64,000 bases of DNA from a virus, in the IMG/VR virus record IMGVR_UViG_3300045125_000168, positions 124,001 through 188,000 of that record. One strand, given 5' to 3'. A program made the position numbers and the translations under genes. Positions 1-9,250 of this stretch are shown piece by piece (position 1 is the stretch's first letter; every line of letters begins with the position of its first letter). The notes below the pieces were generated by a model. That model was not told the DNA's origin. It ran no database searches and was given only the letters and a program-made list of their open reading frames with translations.

Positions 1-174
1 CATTGTGGGTGATCTCGAACGTAGTCTAAAACCTCGGAAGACCGAGGGCCTCGATCGATCAGATCACCCACAAAGATGATGTCATCCTGGTTAGGCAGCT
101 TTTTTATTAAGGCTTGCAGGGTTTTTAAACAGCCGTGAACATCGCCTATAATAAACAAGTGCTTTCCCTTTCAT
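1..174 (-). CDS. Metallophosphoesterase / protein phosphatase (partial, N-terminal part)
   Basis: The minus strand encodes the N-terminal end of a calcineurin-like phosphoesterase: IIGDVHGC (metal-binding GDxHG) followed about 25 residues later by FVGDLIDRGPRS (GDxxDRG). These are the first two metal-binding motifs of the PPP-type family that includes lambda protein phosphatase. The rest lies outside the window. The start at 174 (MKGKHLFIIGDVHG) needs one G removed from a GGG run, a likely homopolymer indel. It follows the gene ending at 181 with a 6-bp gap, so it is probably in the same transcript. The substrate (phosphoprotein or Ap4A) cannot be told from this fragment. Confidence 0.85.
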
Positions 175-180
175 CAGCCA

Positions 181-897
181 TCAGCCCCAATCGGCCTCGT
201 AGGATGTCGCGGACGGTTCGTTCCCCGTGGAGAACAAAGCGCCTTGCTTCATCGGACCTGAGGTGCGGTAGTTTCCGGTTTGTAGAGCCTCGGTGGCAAA
301 CTCTTTCGCTTCTCTCAGGAAGGCTCCTGCAAGCAGGAATTGCAGATCTTCTTCCGTCAACTCGCCACGGTGGATTTCGAGTTCGGAGGCGAGGGAGTTA
401 CCGTCCATCTCACCTGCTGCAACCCGTTGCTCCCAAGCCTGCATTTTCGGGTGCAAAGTGATTTGCGCGGCATCGACATTTGGGTTTTCAGTAGAACTGT
501 TTGCTGCTTGCGTCAGACTGACCGATTCCATGAGATTGGATTTACGTTCGCTTGCGGTTCCAGCGGTAAATTCCGAAGCATTCAAGCGAGCGTACTCAGC
601 CCGTCCTTTGGGACTGTTCAACATACTGAGGGCTTCTTTTTCGTCGATAATCCGCAGGATATTTTTTCGCAAGCTGTTGCGAATTTCCACGGAGGTTTCC
701 AAAATCCCACGGGGTAGAATGTCTGTCAGACAGTAGGGAATCCAAGTCTTTTGGAGTTCCAGTTTCACTTGTCTACCAGAGGTTGGATCGCTAACGGTGC
801 AGACAAAAAGGCCACGGGGTTCGGTATTGTTGATAACGTACACAGATTTGTCTTGACGAAGAGCGGTCTCAAACTTGGTGAGATTGTTGAAATCCAT
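181..897 (-). CDS. Phage protein of virion-structural type
   Basis: This is an intact 238-residue frame. The N-terminal half is well structured: a start like MDFNNLTKFETALRQ, then TEPRGLFVCTV and a KTWIPYCLTDILPRG motif. I recall similar N-terminal regions in tailed-phage proteins annotated only as structural. The C-terminal 100 residues are Ala/Glu/Ser-rich and look flexible. A purine-rich AAAAGGGA lies at ribosome-binding distance before the ATG. No catalytic motif is visible. The structural assignment rests on memory of the family, not on a search. Confidence 0.6.
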   Translation of the reverse strand: MDFNNLTKFETALRQDKSVYVINNTEPRGLFVCTVSDPTSGRQVKLELQKTWIPYCLTDILPRGILETSVEIRNSLRKNILRIIDEKEALSMLNSPKGRAEYARLNASEFTAGTASERKSNLMESVSLTQAANSSTENPNVDAAQITLHPKMQAWEQRVAAGEMDGNSLASELEIHRGELTEEDLQFLLAGAFLREAKEFATEALQTGNYRTSGPMKQGALFSTGNEPSATSYEADWG

Positions 898-956
898 GAG
901 CGGTCCCTTTTAATGAAATGTTAAAACTATGATAAAGCCAAAAATCAATTTCGGCA

Positions 957-1306
957 TTATTTAATGTGCGCATATTCAGCGCATTTGGTTAAGATCATCG
1001 CCATCTTCACGAGCTTGTCGCGAGAAATGCCTTTGATAAGGAGGGGGAGTTCATCTCAAGATGCTTGCCGTTACCTTCATTCAGTAGAGAGAAAATATCC
1101 CAAGCCTTAAGAGATTGCTCCTCAACGCACTTTAGGATTTCGTGTAAGACCTTGGCTTCGTCACGTATCTCTTCAGCAGTACGACCTGTTTGCAATTCAG
1201 TTTGCCAGTTTTCGTCAGAGGCGCTTCCAGGGGAAAGATCGATGCTATTAGGTCCGTCCTCAGCTTGAAGAAGATACTTATTCTTCACGTGGTCGTAAAA
1301 GCGCAT
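957..1306 (-). CDS. Small leader-tagged protein of unknown function
   Basis: About 116 residues once one frame change near 1045-1055 is repaired; the corrected C-terminus ends LLIKGISRDKLVKMAMILTK and then a short tail. The N-terminus MRFYDHVKNKYLLQAEDG matches the shared leader of this window (aromatic residue at 3, V at 7, K-Y at 10-11, then L-x-A-E). The rest is acidic and helical with no recognised domain. A GAGGAACG ribosome-binding site precedes the ATG. I infer a head-packaged internal protein cut after QAE. Confidence 0.6.
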
Positions 1307-1367
1307 AGTCGTTCCTCTTGTTGATTCCTAAAAATATAATCTTTGGTAAGACCTCAAAAAAGGGTAA

Positions 1368-1673
1368 TCAATCGATCGTGCCCTTAGGGCTACTGATAGC
1401 ACAGTCGTAATTATCCGCGATAAATTGTGCTCCATAATGAATTGATTTTACAATTTCGTCTTCAAGAGCGACGATTTCGGGGTCTCCAGATCGATTTTTA
1501 TTGATCTGCGGATCAGAGAAATCCCATAAACCAATCAGCATTTTCTGGATTACAATTGAGAATGCATCGGTATTTTTACGCACATCGCAGATGGTCTTGC
1601 AGAAAGTTTTTTTCTGGGCGCCCTGATCATTTGTTAGTTGGACTGGATGGGCAGGGCTATCTCGCACCCCCAT
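1368..1673 (-). CDS. Hypothetical protein
   Basis: A 101-residue open frame with an AGAGGAACGAGG ribosome-binding region just before ATG. It has Cys residues near 31 and 35, a predicted helical middle (IVIQKMLIGLWDF) and an acidic C-terminal half. I recognise no family. It sits between two other short minus-strand genes and is probably co-transcribed with them. The first 25 residues look poor as protein, so the true start could be later or a frame change could lie near 1600. Confidence 0.5.
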   Translation of the reverse strand: MGVRDSPAHPVQLTNDQGAQKKTFCKTICDVRKNTDAFSIVIQKMLIGLWDFSDPQINKNRSGDPEIVALEDEIVKSIHYGAQFIADNYDCAISSPKGTID

Positions 1674-1684
1674 CCTCGTTCCTC

Positions 1685-1858
1685 TTACTGCTGATTGATA
1701 GTTTTGCTAAGTCTTTTGGTTTGGGTAGGTTGTTGACTAGGGGATATGGGATCGACCTCTCTGCTGGATCTTGATCCTGACTTGGCTCTTTTGTCCTCTG
1801 TCCCGCAACCATAGAGCAGTAGGAATGGAATCAGAGATTTTCGGAACTGGTCTTCCAA
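1685..1858 (-). CDS. Putative small lipoprotein
   Basis: A short frame of about 57 codons with a possible TTG start. It reads LEDQFRKSLIPFLLLYGCG at the N-terminus: a basic residue pair, a hydrophobic run and a lipobox-like LLYGC. The mature part is short, polar and Pro/Ser/Gln-rich, typical of an unstructured lipoprotein tail. The ribosome-binding site is weak and a frame change could hide the real start. Several other lipoproteins occur in this window, which makes the reading plausible. Confidence 0.4.
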   Translation of the reverse strand: MEDQFRKSLIPFLLLYGCGTEDKRAKSGSRSSREVDPISPSQQPTQTKRLSKTINQQ

Positions 1859-1924
1859 GCCTCGGGTATTAAACTAGCCTCTATCCGTTCTAACTGAGCG
1901 ATGTAAGACCAAGCCATGTTACCC

Positions 1925-3917
1925 CTAGTGCGGAAAGTATTTTGCGTCAAAGTGCAGTGATTTGTTGTGCGGTCCATTTTCGTACTGTAGTCGCACCTGA
2001 GAACCGACAACTTGGGCAGACCAAGAGACATCTAAATCTGCTGTTTCTGCGATACGTGTCCACAAACGAAGCATTACCATTATTGGCTCCGACATAAATC
2101 GTGCCGATGCGAACATCCCCGTTCGTTTGGTCTTTTAGGCGGCACTCAATTCGTGCTCCTGCATAATCTGCACTGCTAAAACTCGCAGCCGATATATAAC
2201 CTGACTGATTCGCATCTAAAATGAGGTTGGTATCGTATTTTTCGACTAGATGTAGGCTTGTGTCCGTAGGGTCGTTTTTACCAGCAGCTTTTCTAAAAGT
2301 GGTCGCATGATTGCGAATTTCCCCATCCGGTCCAACTTTTAACCCCAGCGTCAGGCGACCCCGTGGTTTGATTTATGACGGTGGTTTCTGAATAGTTATT
2401 GACCTCTGTTTTCGATTCGTTGACTGTTATAAGAGAGACGTTGCCCTCAAGGTGGTACTCTTGATTGGTGACGTTGATGATGGTGTCTCCGCCACCTAGG
2501 GATAAGTTGTTATTATTTGCTTCAAGGTAATAATTTACGACAGTTGTTCCACCACCACCAATATCTACATCGGCATCAAAGCCAAATTTGACTTTATTGT
2601 TGTTCATCTCAATTTTGCCGCCGCCACCGCCCGTGGAGACGATTTCAAAATTGTTCTCTACATTGGTGACATAATTGGTCGTATCGATTTGGTACTGTAG
2701 TGTTTCATACGTGACATTAGAGATAGTGTTGAACTGATTGTTTATCGTGTTGTTTTGTACATCGAATTGATTATTATTTGTGATCGAGTACGTGTTGAAC
2801 TCGTTATTGTTAGTGATAGAGATGTAGGTATCCCCACCACCTCCGCCACCACCACCTCCACCGAATTTGAAACCGATTTCGTTATTGTTTGCTTGAAAAG
2901 GTCATGTCACCTGTCAAGATGGCTACGGCACCTTCCTCGACGGTGAAAGACGTGCCACCGCCTGTGGATTGCACAACCATGGTTCCATCAATAGTCGTCG
3001 TCGAATTATCGTAAAAATTGATACTGTTATCGACGGTCTCGTAGACGTTGTTAGCGGTTACAAAGACGTTGGTCGTACTGCCCGTGTTTTGTAGAGCAAG
3101 ACCGCGCACATTTTTCCATTTGGAAAGGGATGCATCATATTGCAGAAGGTCATTGTTGCTCACATCGGTGATAAGAATGTTGTCTGCACCGAAAGGCTGG
3201 GAATCGACGTATCCCTTAGTTGCGGCTTCATCTGAATTTTCTGGGGTTGGCAAATTATATATTTTTATAATTATTGCGATCTAAGTCGTAGAATAAAAAT
3301 GATTTATCTAATTTCCCATCAGGATTGGTCGAAATCACTTCATCCCATAGACCAGAACCGTCAGGAGCAGCTTCCCACACGGCCATGACGTTTTGCCATT
3401 TAGTCCCATTCCAACGCGGAAAGTCATTTATGAGAAGGTCCACAATCAGGACGTTATTATCACCGAATATTTGATTGTCTGTGTAGTTTTTTGTTGCCGC
3501 TTCAGAGGGGTCTGTTGGTTCAGGTAAGTTATAAACCGCATATCCGTCTCGGTCCAAATCGTAGTGTAAAAAGCTCGCGTCGAGTTGACCGGAGGCATTA
3601 GTGCCGATCAAGTCATAAGCCGATCCAGAGGTCGCGGTGATGGTCGGTGACGTGGATTGCCAAACCTCACCGTTCCAGGTCATGTAGTCATTTTCTGACT
3701 TACCTGACACATCGATATTATCGGAACCAAATTCTTGCGCGTTGACATAACGCACTGTGGCAAGGTTTTCCCAGCGGTCAATTTGTCGAATCTTGATCGT
3801 CCCGTCCGTGGAGCTATAGTAAAGCGATCCCTCTTCGCTGGTGGCGTTGGGATATGTTTCAAGTGGTGTAAGCTGAATGGGAGTGGAAAAACGATACAGT
3901 TTCAAAGTATTTCATGA
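1925..3917 (-). CDS. Tail fibre / receptor-binding protein with Gly- and Asn-rich shaft (frame-disrupted)
   Basis: Four or more consecutive minus-strand frames join into one protein of about 660 residues. The N-terminal part (EEGSLYYSSTDGTIKI...W.N.A...YV) matches the start of the fibre at 6382-9204. Repeats follow with SEAATKNYTDNQ and DEAATKGYVDSQ motifs typical of phage fibre shafts. The centre has a run of ten glycines (near 2840-2870) and beta-helix-like ITNNNEFN, ITNNNQFD and TINNQFN repeats. The C-terminus (RIGTIYV...SFVDT...DLDVSWSAQV...NKSLHF) is homologous to the C-terminus of the 6382-9204 protein. A GGAG site precedes an ATG at 3917, with an indel needed soon after it. It is probably a virion adhesin. 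Confidence 0.75.
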
Positions 3918-3936
3918 TTAGTAGCTCCAGTAGACT

Positions 3937-4143
3937 TTAAGAACAAAGCATCGATTTAAGAACAGAAAGAACCGCTTTGCGAACCTTCTCTTTGTTAGCG
4001 TTATGCTTACTCACCAATCTTTCCACCAGAAGTTTCAATTCGACATCTTTCAAAATGGCCTCGGATTCCTGAATAGCATATTGAATCACCAAAGGTTCTT
4101 TTGAAATTTCCGCGAACAGTAGATCATCTTTGTGACTTTTCAT
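3937..4143 (-). CDS. Small hypothetical protein
   Basis: Intact 68 residues, strongly charged and helical throughout, with no recognised domain. Its ATG overlaps the stop of the gene at 4140 (ATGA-type), so the two are translationally coupled. It lies just upstream of the Gly-rich fibre in transcription order and may be an assembly helper for it. That role is only inferred from position. Confidence 0.6.
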   Translation of the reverse strand: MKSHKDDLLFAEISKEPLVIQYAIQESEAILKDVELKLLVERLVSKHNANKEKVRKAVLSVLKSMLCS

Positions 4144-4439
4144 GTACAGTTCGGTGGTAACGTCATAAATCTCTTTTCTAAAGAATAAATATCTTTAGCT
4201 CCAAATAGAATGCGACAAACACTGTCCAGGTGATACAGGTTAGTGTAATCAAGCTGCACAGGGTTTTGACCGGGAAATTTTACAATCGCGTAATCTTCCT
4301 CGATTTCGACGACAAAAGCCGCTTGCGATGAGTCGCCCATCTTAATCAGGTATGCGGTCGATGCTCCTCGATTTTCAACGGAAACATACGTTTCGTTGTC
4401 GAGGTCAACCACACGGAAAAGGGAAGGAGCTTCTTCCAT
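4140..4439 (-). CDS. Hypothetical protein
   Basis: About 100 residues starting at MEEAPSLF, preceded by AGGA ten bases upstream. Alternating hydrophobic residues suggest a small beta-rich fold (SQAAFVVEIEEDYAIVKF). The reading frame stays open for eight codons further upstream, but the ribosome-binding site favours this start. It sits between gmhA and the small gene at 3937, with which it overlaps by four bases. I do not recognise the family. Confidence 0.6.
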   Translation of the reverse strand: MEEAPSLFRVVDLDNETYVSVENRGASTAYLIKMGDSSQAAFVVEIEEDYAIVKFPGQNPVQLDYTNLYHLDSVCRILFGAKDIYSLEKRFMTLPPNCT

Positions 4440-4453
4440 TAGAGCCAAGTATC

Positions 4454-5100
4454 CTAAAAGCAAAAAGGATGATTTGAAAAAAGTATATTAAGTTTTCGCA
4501 GAAGACGCGAGACATATTGTCAAGGAAAAGTTGACGCTCACAGATTTCAATCAAAGTATGAATCACTTTGATGTGAAGTTCTTGAATCCGATCAGACCAC
4601 GGACTTCCCGTCATGTGCGTTGCAATCGTGATGTCCGCCAATTTTTCAAGCAGGGTATCTTTTTTCCCGTCAACGCTATGACCTTCGCGCCCTTTGCCGC
4701 CGCAGCACAGGCGGCTTTCAGCACATTCGGGCTTTTGCCACTGGTACTGATCGCCAGAAGCACGTCCCCTGCTTGAGCATGAGCTTCCACAAACCGTGAA
4801 AAAACATAGTCATAACCGTAGTCGTTAGCCACACAACTCAGGTGAGCGGGGTCACTGATCGCAAGCGCAGGCAGCGGCTCACGTTCCGCACGAGAAACTT
4901 TCCCGAAAGCTCCTCGGCAAAGTGCATCGCGTCCGACATCGACCCACCATTACCGCAACTGTAGACATGATTGCCGCGACGGAGGGCTTCCACCAAAAGA
5001 TCCCCGCTTGCACAACGGCATCGATCACCTGTTGGTCTTGAGCCATTGCTTGAGCAGCATCAGCCGCCTGCTTGAAGGCGGCAGAAACAAGGTCACGCAT
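4454..5100 (-). CDS. gmhA: Phosphoheptose isomerase, SIS domain (frame-disrupted)
   Basis: Three frames join into a protein of about 200 residues that follows E. coli GmhA closely: the N-terminal helices, [56 protein letters not shown], and [19 protein letters not shown]. GmhA converts sedoheptulose 7-phosphate to heptose 7-phosphate, the first step of ADP-heptose synthesis for LPS core. The active-site Glu in HFAEE and the Q-E-L-H motif are present. The ATG at 5100 has AAAGGAAT upstream and overlaps the preceding gene by eight bases. The exact stop is uncertain because of an indel near the 3' end. It probably acts with the GT9-type gene at 32041. Confidence 0.88.
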
Positions 5101-5710
5101 ATTTTTTATTCCTTTGAAGGGGCTGCGGGTATTTTGCCGCGACTTGTCTGAAAAAGGAAGAGATAGGTGTGACATCGAGGACGTTTTCATCTTTAAGTTC
5201 GTCTTCGGTCATTCGTCGTGTGGGGCTTTGAGGTGCTGGTGCCTGGGGTTGCGGGTCCGGTAGAGCCCTCAGGCGGTTCAAGGCTCGGGAAAGCCCACTG
5301 TCGGTTCCTGAGTGGTCTGTCAAAGAAATCTGATTTTTGCGCTTAATCCGCAACGCTTCATTTTTAACGTCCTCAAAACCTTTCATAAAGGTCTCTTTCT
5401 TGAGGTTTTGATAATGATGCATCATCGGAGTGAAGACCCGCACATAAAATTGCCAGAGTTTGTCGCGGTCTTTCTCGGGAACATCCGGGCGCGTCAACGT
5501 GTTGACGATCTCGTAAAGAGTCCCGTCTTTGATGATTTCGATCTCTGCCTCAACGTGCCAAGCATGAAGAGCATCAAAAGTTTGCTTGGCCATGCCAGGA
5601 TCAATATTTGTCCCCATTGCTTTGTAGAGCAGCATATAAAATTTGTGCAAAAGGTCTTTTTTGGCGACGAGGGCCTGTTGGTTGGCTCGACGGGAAGGCA
5701 GATTGGACAT
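5093..5710 (-). CDS. Hypothetical protein
   Basis: Intact 205 residues. The first 130 are helical with many aromatic residues (KFYMLLYKAMG, WQFYVRVFTPMMHHYQNL). The last 75 contain a Pro/Gln-rich linker (near PQPQAPAPQSP) and an acidic stretch, then FFRQVAAKYPQPL. The last motif resembles the shared leader but sits at the C-terminus. A GAGAGGGA site precedes the start and is part of the strong hairpin just upstream. Function unknown; it overlaps gmhA and is probably co-expressed with it. Confidence 0.65.
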   Translation of the reverse strand: MSNLPSRRANQQALVAKKDLLHKFYMLLYKAMGTNIDPGMAKQTFDALHAWHVEAEIEIIKDGTLYEIVNTLTRPDVPEKDRDKLWQFYVRVFTPMMHHYQNLKKETFMKGFEDVKNEALRIKRKNQISLTDHSGTDSGLSRALNRLRALPDPQPQAPAPQSPTRRMTEDELKDENVLDVTPISSFFRQVAAKYPQPLQRNKKYA

Positions 5711-5753
5711 AAAAAAATCCCTCTCATAAGTTTGGAACCAAATCTTATGAGAG
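5711..5753 (-). terminator. Hairpin with T-run directly before a start codon
   Basis: On the minus strand a perfect 10-bp stem (CTCTCATAAG / CTTATGAGAG, with further pairing inside) is followed by GGGATTTTTTT and then at once the ATG of the gene at 5710. It looks like an intrinsic terminator for the CAP gene ending at 5767. The 3' arm and T-run also hold the ribosome-binding site of the next gene, so the hairpin could gate its translation. Confidence 0.7.
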
Positions 5754-5766
5754 AGAGGTCGAGTGA

Positions 5767-6252
5767 CTACAGCATACCGAGAAAAACCACGACATAGTGA
5801 CGATTGACCTCAGCGACACCCATTTGCATCATGTTGTAATTAAGAAGAATACGCGAGGTATCTAGGCGCTTGGTCCAGGCATCGACTGCTTGCTTGGCGG
5901 TGAGATAATTGCATCCGATAATCTCAGCGGTCGCCGCACCTCGACACCCACGAATACGCTGGGATAGATCTGAGCCATCGGACCCGTGGTTGCTACACAT
6001 ATTTTTGGGACCAATATCCCAAGCATGACGTAGGGCAGCACAGGTCAGGGTCTCGTTCATAGTCAACTCGGGCAAGCCACGGACTCGCCTTGCAAGGTTG
6101 ACCTCCTCAAAAAGCTGAGTTGGGTCTGGTCCTGGGTAAGGCGTAGGCAAGGGGCTTGGAACGCTTGGCCCTTCGGTAACCACAGAAGGGGATTCTTCTC
6201 TTGAACAACTAACAAAAAACATCAGACCCAAGCACAAGAGGAAATGCTTCAT
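5767..6252 (-). CDS. CAP-domain (SCP/PR-1-like) lipoprotein
   Basis: Starts at 6252 with AGGGAG nine bases upstream. The first 20 residues (MKHFLLCLGLMFFVSCSREE) are a lipoprotein signal with lipobox VSC. A Pro/Ser linker follows, then a CAP domain: FEEVNLARRVRGLPELTMNE, a helix with the His of AALRHAWD, and VAEVNRHYVVVFLG at the end. The domain has extra Cys residues that may form disulfides. CAP proteins are secreted or surface-bound; biochemical roles differ. An upstream open stretch (to 6366) is in frame but lacks a signal, so the internal start is preferred. It is one of several exported proteins encoded here. Confidence 0.85.
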   Translation of the reverse strand: MKHFLLCLGLMFFVSCSREESPSVVTEGPSVPSPLPTPYPGPDPTQLFEEVNLARRVRGLPELTMNETLTCAALRHAWDIGPKNMCSNHGSDGSDLSQRIRGCRGAATAEIIGCNYLTAKQAVDAWTKRLDTSRILLNYNMMQMGVAEVNRHYVVVFLGML

Positions 6253-6338
6253 AACGACTTGCTCCCTAAAAAAACCGTTGGCAGGTGTGTCGCCACACCC
6301 ACCAACCAATCTTGAGTTTGAACCTTTGTGAAATTCCA

Positions 6339-6368
6339 GGTTACGTGGATGTGAGTCTCCACGCAACC
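6339..6368 (-). terminator. Hairpin after the 940-residue fibre gene
   Basis: GGTTACGTGGA pairs with TCCACGCAACC (one mismatch) across an 8-base loop, 14 bases past the fibre stop codon. There is no clear T-run on either strand, so termination or 3'-end protection is only suggested. Confidence 0.4.
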
Positions 6369-6381
6369 TAAATATTCCAAA

Positions 6382-9204
6382 TTAGGCCAAGAAACGCTTG
6401 ATTTCAGCACTCAGAGACTTGTTCCCAGCGCCAGCCGTGTAAAGAAACTCCACATTACCACCAGACACGGAGGCGGCCCAGGTGACACCAAGGTCGTCCG
6501 TTTCAGAGAAGGTATCCGTGAAGGAAACCACCCCAGCCGAGTTGGAGACCAACATAGTTCCGACGCGAATCTTACCAGAAGAGTCGTCCTTCAGGTGATA
6601 GCTCACCACGCAACCAGAGTAGGTTGCGACAGGGTAAGAGAGGGCTGCCAACACCGTGTTGGACGATCCTCCAGCCAAAGCCATCGCGTCCTTGTAACGA
6701 TAATCGACATACCGAGCTTCGTTTGCGGGGTCGGCTAACTTGATGCCGGAAGCACCCGAAACGAGGAGGCCACCTGTCGCACTGACTTTGAGCTTCTCAG
6801 ACCCTGCGATGACGACTGCACCATCAACCGACGTGGTGGTGATGAGCGCATCCGAGCCATCACCGTCTTGCTCATAGGCTTTTTGCAGTGTCAAACCAAA
6901 AGCAGCAGAATCGACGTAGGACTTGGTTGCCACGTCAGAAGACGCTACCGGAGCACCAACATTGGAAATCGGGTATCCACCCATGTTGATGTTGTACTGA
7001 AGGAAGCTGGTGGCCAGAAGACCGGAAGCGTCCGTCATCAGGATTTTGCCTGCATCGGTTGCTCCTGAGGTCGCACTAATCGCACTCTCGTTTTCCCACT
7101 TGCCCGAGGTGCTGTTGTAGCGGAGCAGTTGGTTATCTGCCAAAGACGACAGACCGACATCGCTCAAGCCACTCAGGGCCAAGGTGTTCCAAGAGAGGTT
7201 GCCCGAACCATCGTTGACCAAAGCGTGGTTCGCACTCGCCGCTTGGGCCGCAGGAAACGAATAGGACACGTTATTGATCTTGGTCAAATCACCAGAGGCA
7301 GAGACACTGAACTTACCACTTCCAGCGGTGAACATACTGACAACTTCAGCACCTTTGTTCGCCGTGACTGACAACTTCTCAGAACCTGCGATGACGACTG
7401 CACCATCAACGGAGTTAGTCGTGATGATAGCATCACCACCGTTTACGTCTTGAGAGTACATGTCTTGCAGAGTCTTCGCATCCACATAACCTTTGTTCGC
7501 GGCATCCGTCGAAGCCACGGGTGCGGCAACTCCAGATAGGACGTTTCCGCCAAGGTTGACGTTATACTGAAGGAAGCTAGTGTCCAAACGGCCAGAGGCA
7601 TCCGACATGAGGATCTTGCCCGCATCAGCCGTACCCGCAGTGGCACTGATCGCACTCTCATTTTCCCACTTGCCCGAGGTGCTGTTGTAGCGGAGAAGCT
7701 GATTGTCCGACAAGGAAGTGAGGCTGAGATCGCTCAATTCGCTGACGGCCAAGGCACCCCAGGTCAAATTACCGGAACCATCATTGACCAAGGCATAATT
7801 AGAAACAGTGGCTTGTGCCGCAGGAAAGGAATACGAGACGTTATTGATCTTCGTCACGTTCCCAGAAGCAGACACGCTGAATTTGCCACTACCCGCACTG
7901 AACATACTGAGCACTTCGGCACCACTTGCCGCAGTGACAGAAAGTTTTTCGGAACCAGCAATCACCACCGCACCATCAACGGAGTTAGTCGTGATTGTTG
8001 CGTCAGAACCGTTGGCATCTTGGTCATAGATGATTTGCAGCGTCAAGCGATCAACATAGGCTTTGTTGGCAGCGTCGGTTGAAGCAACCGGAGTTGCAAC
8101 GCCAGATAGGACGTTTCCACCGAGATTGACGTTGTACTGCAAAAAGGAAGAGTCAAGATAACCTGCACCATTGGTGGTGACCACACTATAAGCGGAACCA
8201 GAGGTGCTAACAGGAGCTTCATTGACCCACTTGCCGATTGCCGAGTCGTAGCGAATCAGTTGACCATCTTGCAGGTTGGTCAGCATAAAGTCGTTCAAGA
8301 CATCAGATGAGAAATTCTTCCACGAAAGATTACCCGAGCCATCGTTCAGCAGCAGGTAGCCGCTACCAGAGGCTTGGGTGGTCGGGAAGCTATAAGACAC
8401 GTTGTTGATCTTGGTCAGGTCACCGCTCAAAGACACTCGGAAAGCACCGGACGAACCCACGGCCAACCCACTCGCCACCGACGCGGTTGTTCCGACGTAC
8501 AGGTTCGTTCCGATCGAGGCGTTTCCACCGACGTTCAGACCTTGGCTAACAGAAGCAGACGTCGTGACGCTGAGTCCACCCGTGGCCGTGATCGAGAGGC
8601 TTTCCGAACCTTCGATGATGACGGGGCCTTTAGCCGAGGTGGTGGTGATGGTAGCACCAAACATATAGGCGTTCTGGAGCGATTTACCTGCACCGGATAC
8701 CTGCGTCCACTCAATCTCGCTAACACCCATGGTAGCCGCAGAGTCAGGCGCGGTTACAACCCAAGCGGTTCCTGCATACACGTCACCGCCTTTGACGAAT
8801 ACATACTCCCCACCGTTGACTTCAATACCATCATCGAAATCGGCAGTGCGGACGAGGCTTCCTGCAACTACTTTGTAAATACCGTTTTGAGTTTTATTGG
8901 TCTGGGCACGAACCAATACGCGGTCGTTTTCTGCAAGCGTTACACCGTCAACCGATGCAGGCGCAGAAGCGAGCGAGATATTGCCTGTCGTGGCCGCTTC
9001 CACGCTTTCCTTGGGGTCGAAACCCGCAGCAACGGAATCCACGTAAGAACGAGAAGCAATGTTTTGCCACTGGTTATTCTCGTAGATTTTGAAATAGTTG
9101 TCGCTCGTGTTGTAGTACATCGTCCCGTTTGTGGCGGGATTGGGAGCGACACTCAGGGTGCCAATGCGGATCGCTGTACCGTGCTTCAAAATGTTCTTTG
9201 CCAT
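6382..9204 (-). CDS. Large tail fibre / adhesin protein with tandem repeats
   Basis: Intact 940-residue frame with AAAGGG before the ATG. The N-terminal 45 residues (GTMYYNTSDNYFKIYENNQW...SYVDS) are shared with the fibre at 1925-3917. A domain with NDRVLVRAQTNKTQNGIYKV and VSEIEWTQVSGAG follows, typical of phage tail proteins. The middle holds about three copies of a roughly 190-residue unit containing INNVSYSFP, NDGSGNL.W, LLRYNSTSGKWENE, DTSFLQYNVNLGGN, STDAANKGYVD and SVDGAVVIAGSEKL. The C-terminal 110 residues (KIRVGTMLVS...TDTFSETDDLGVTW...NKSLSAEIKRF) form a domain shared with the 1925 fibre. It is probably a trimeric virion fibre that binds the host surface. Confidence 0.85.
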   Translation of the reverse strand: MAKNILKHGTAIRIGTLSVAPNPATNGTMYYNTSDNYFKIYENNQWQNIASRSYVDSVAAGFDPKESVEAATTGNISLASAPASVDGVTLAENDRVLVRAQTNKTQNGIYKVVAGSLVRTADFDDGIEVNGGEYVFVKGGDVYAGTAWVVTAPDSAATMGVSEIEWTQVSGAGKSLQNAYMFGATITTTSAKGPVIIEGSESLSITATGGLSVTTSASVSQGLNVGGNASIGTNLYVGTTASVASGLAVGSSGAFRVSLSGDLTKINNVSYSFPTTQASGSGYLLLNDGSGNLSWKNFSSDVLNDFMLTNLQDGQLIRYDSAIGKWVNEAPVSTSGSAYSVVTTNGAGYLDSSFLQYNVNLGGNVLSGVATPVASTDAANKAYVDRLTLQIIYDQDANGSDATITTNSVDGAVVIAGSEKLSVTAASGAEVLSMFSAGSGKFSVSASGNVTKINNVSYSFPAAQATVSNYALVNDGSGNLTWGALAVSELSDLSLTSLSDNQLLRYNSTSGKWENESAISATAGTADAGKILMSDASGRLDTSFLQYNVNLGGNVLSGVAAPVASTDAANKGYVDAKTLQDMYSQDVNGGDAIITTNSVDGAVVIAGSEKLSVTANKGAEVVSMFTAGSGKFSVSASGDLTKINNVSYSFPAAQAASANHALVNDGSGNLSWNTLALSGLSDVGLSSLADNQLLRYNSTSGKWENESAISATSGATDAGKILMTDASGLLATSFLQYNINMGGYPISNVGAPVASSDVATKSYVDSAAFGLTLQKAYEQDGDGSDALITTTSVDGAVVIAGSEKLKVSATGGLLVSGASGIKLADPANEARYVDYRYKDAMALAGGSSNTVLAALSYPVATYSGCVVSYHLKDDSSGKIRVGTMLVSNSAGVVSFTDTFSETDDLGVTWAASVSGGNVEFLYTAGAGNKSLSAEIKRFLA
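6880..8640 (-). repeat. Tandem repeats of about 565-570 bp within the fibre gene
   Basis: The marker ttattgatctt (encoding part of TKINNVSYSFP) recurs at about 7271, 7841 and, with one change, 8404: spacings of about 570 and 563 bases. Flanking text such as GSEKLSVTA and the AANKAYVD/AANKGYVD motif repeats in step. The copies are similar but not identical at DNA level, so they could recombine to change fibre length. Confidence 0.8.
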
Positions 9205-9250
9205 ACCAATAGCCCTTTAAAAAAATAACAAGGTTTAAGTAGCAAAGTAG

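Noticed and set aside
6880-8640. Possible CRISPR array because of regular repeats
   Set aside because: The period is about 570 bp, it is coding, and repeats are imperfect; it is a fibre repeat.
8374-9228. Plus-strand open frame of 284 codons inside the large fibre gene
   Set aside because: Shadow of the repetitive fibre frame, Arg/His/Gly-rich text with no ribosome-binding site.
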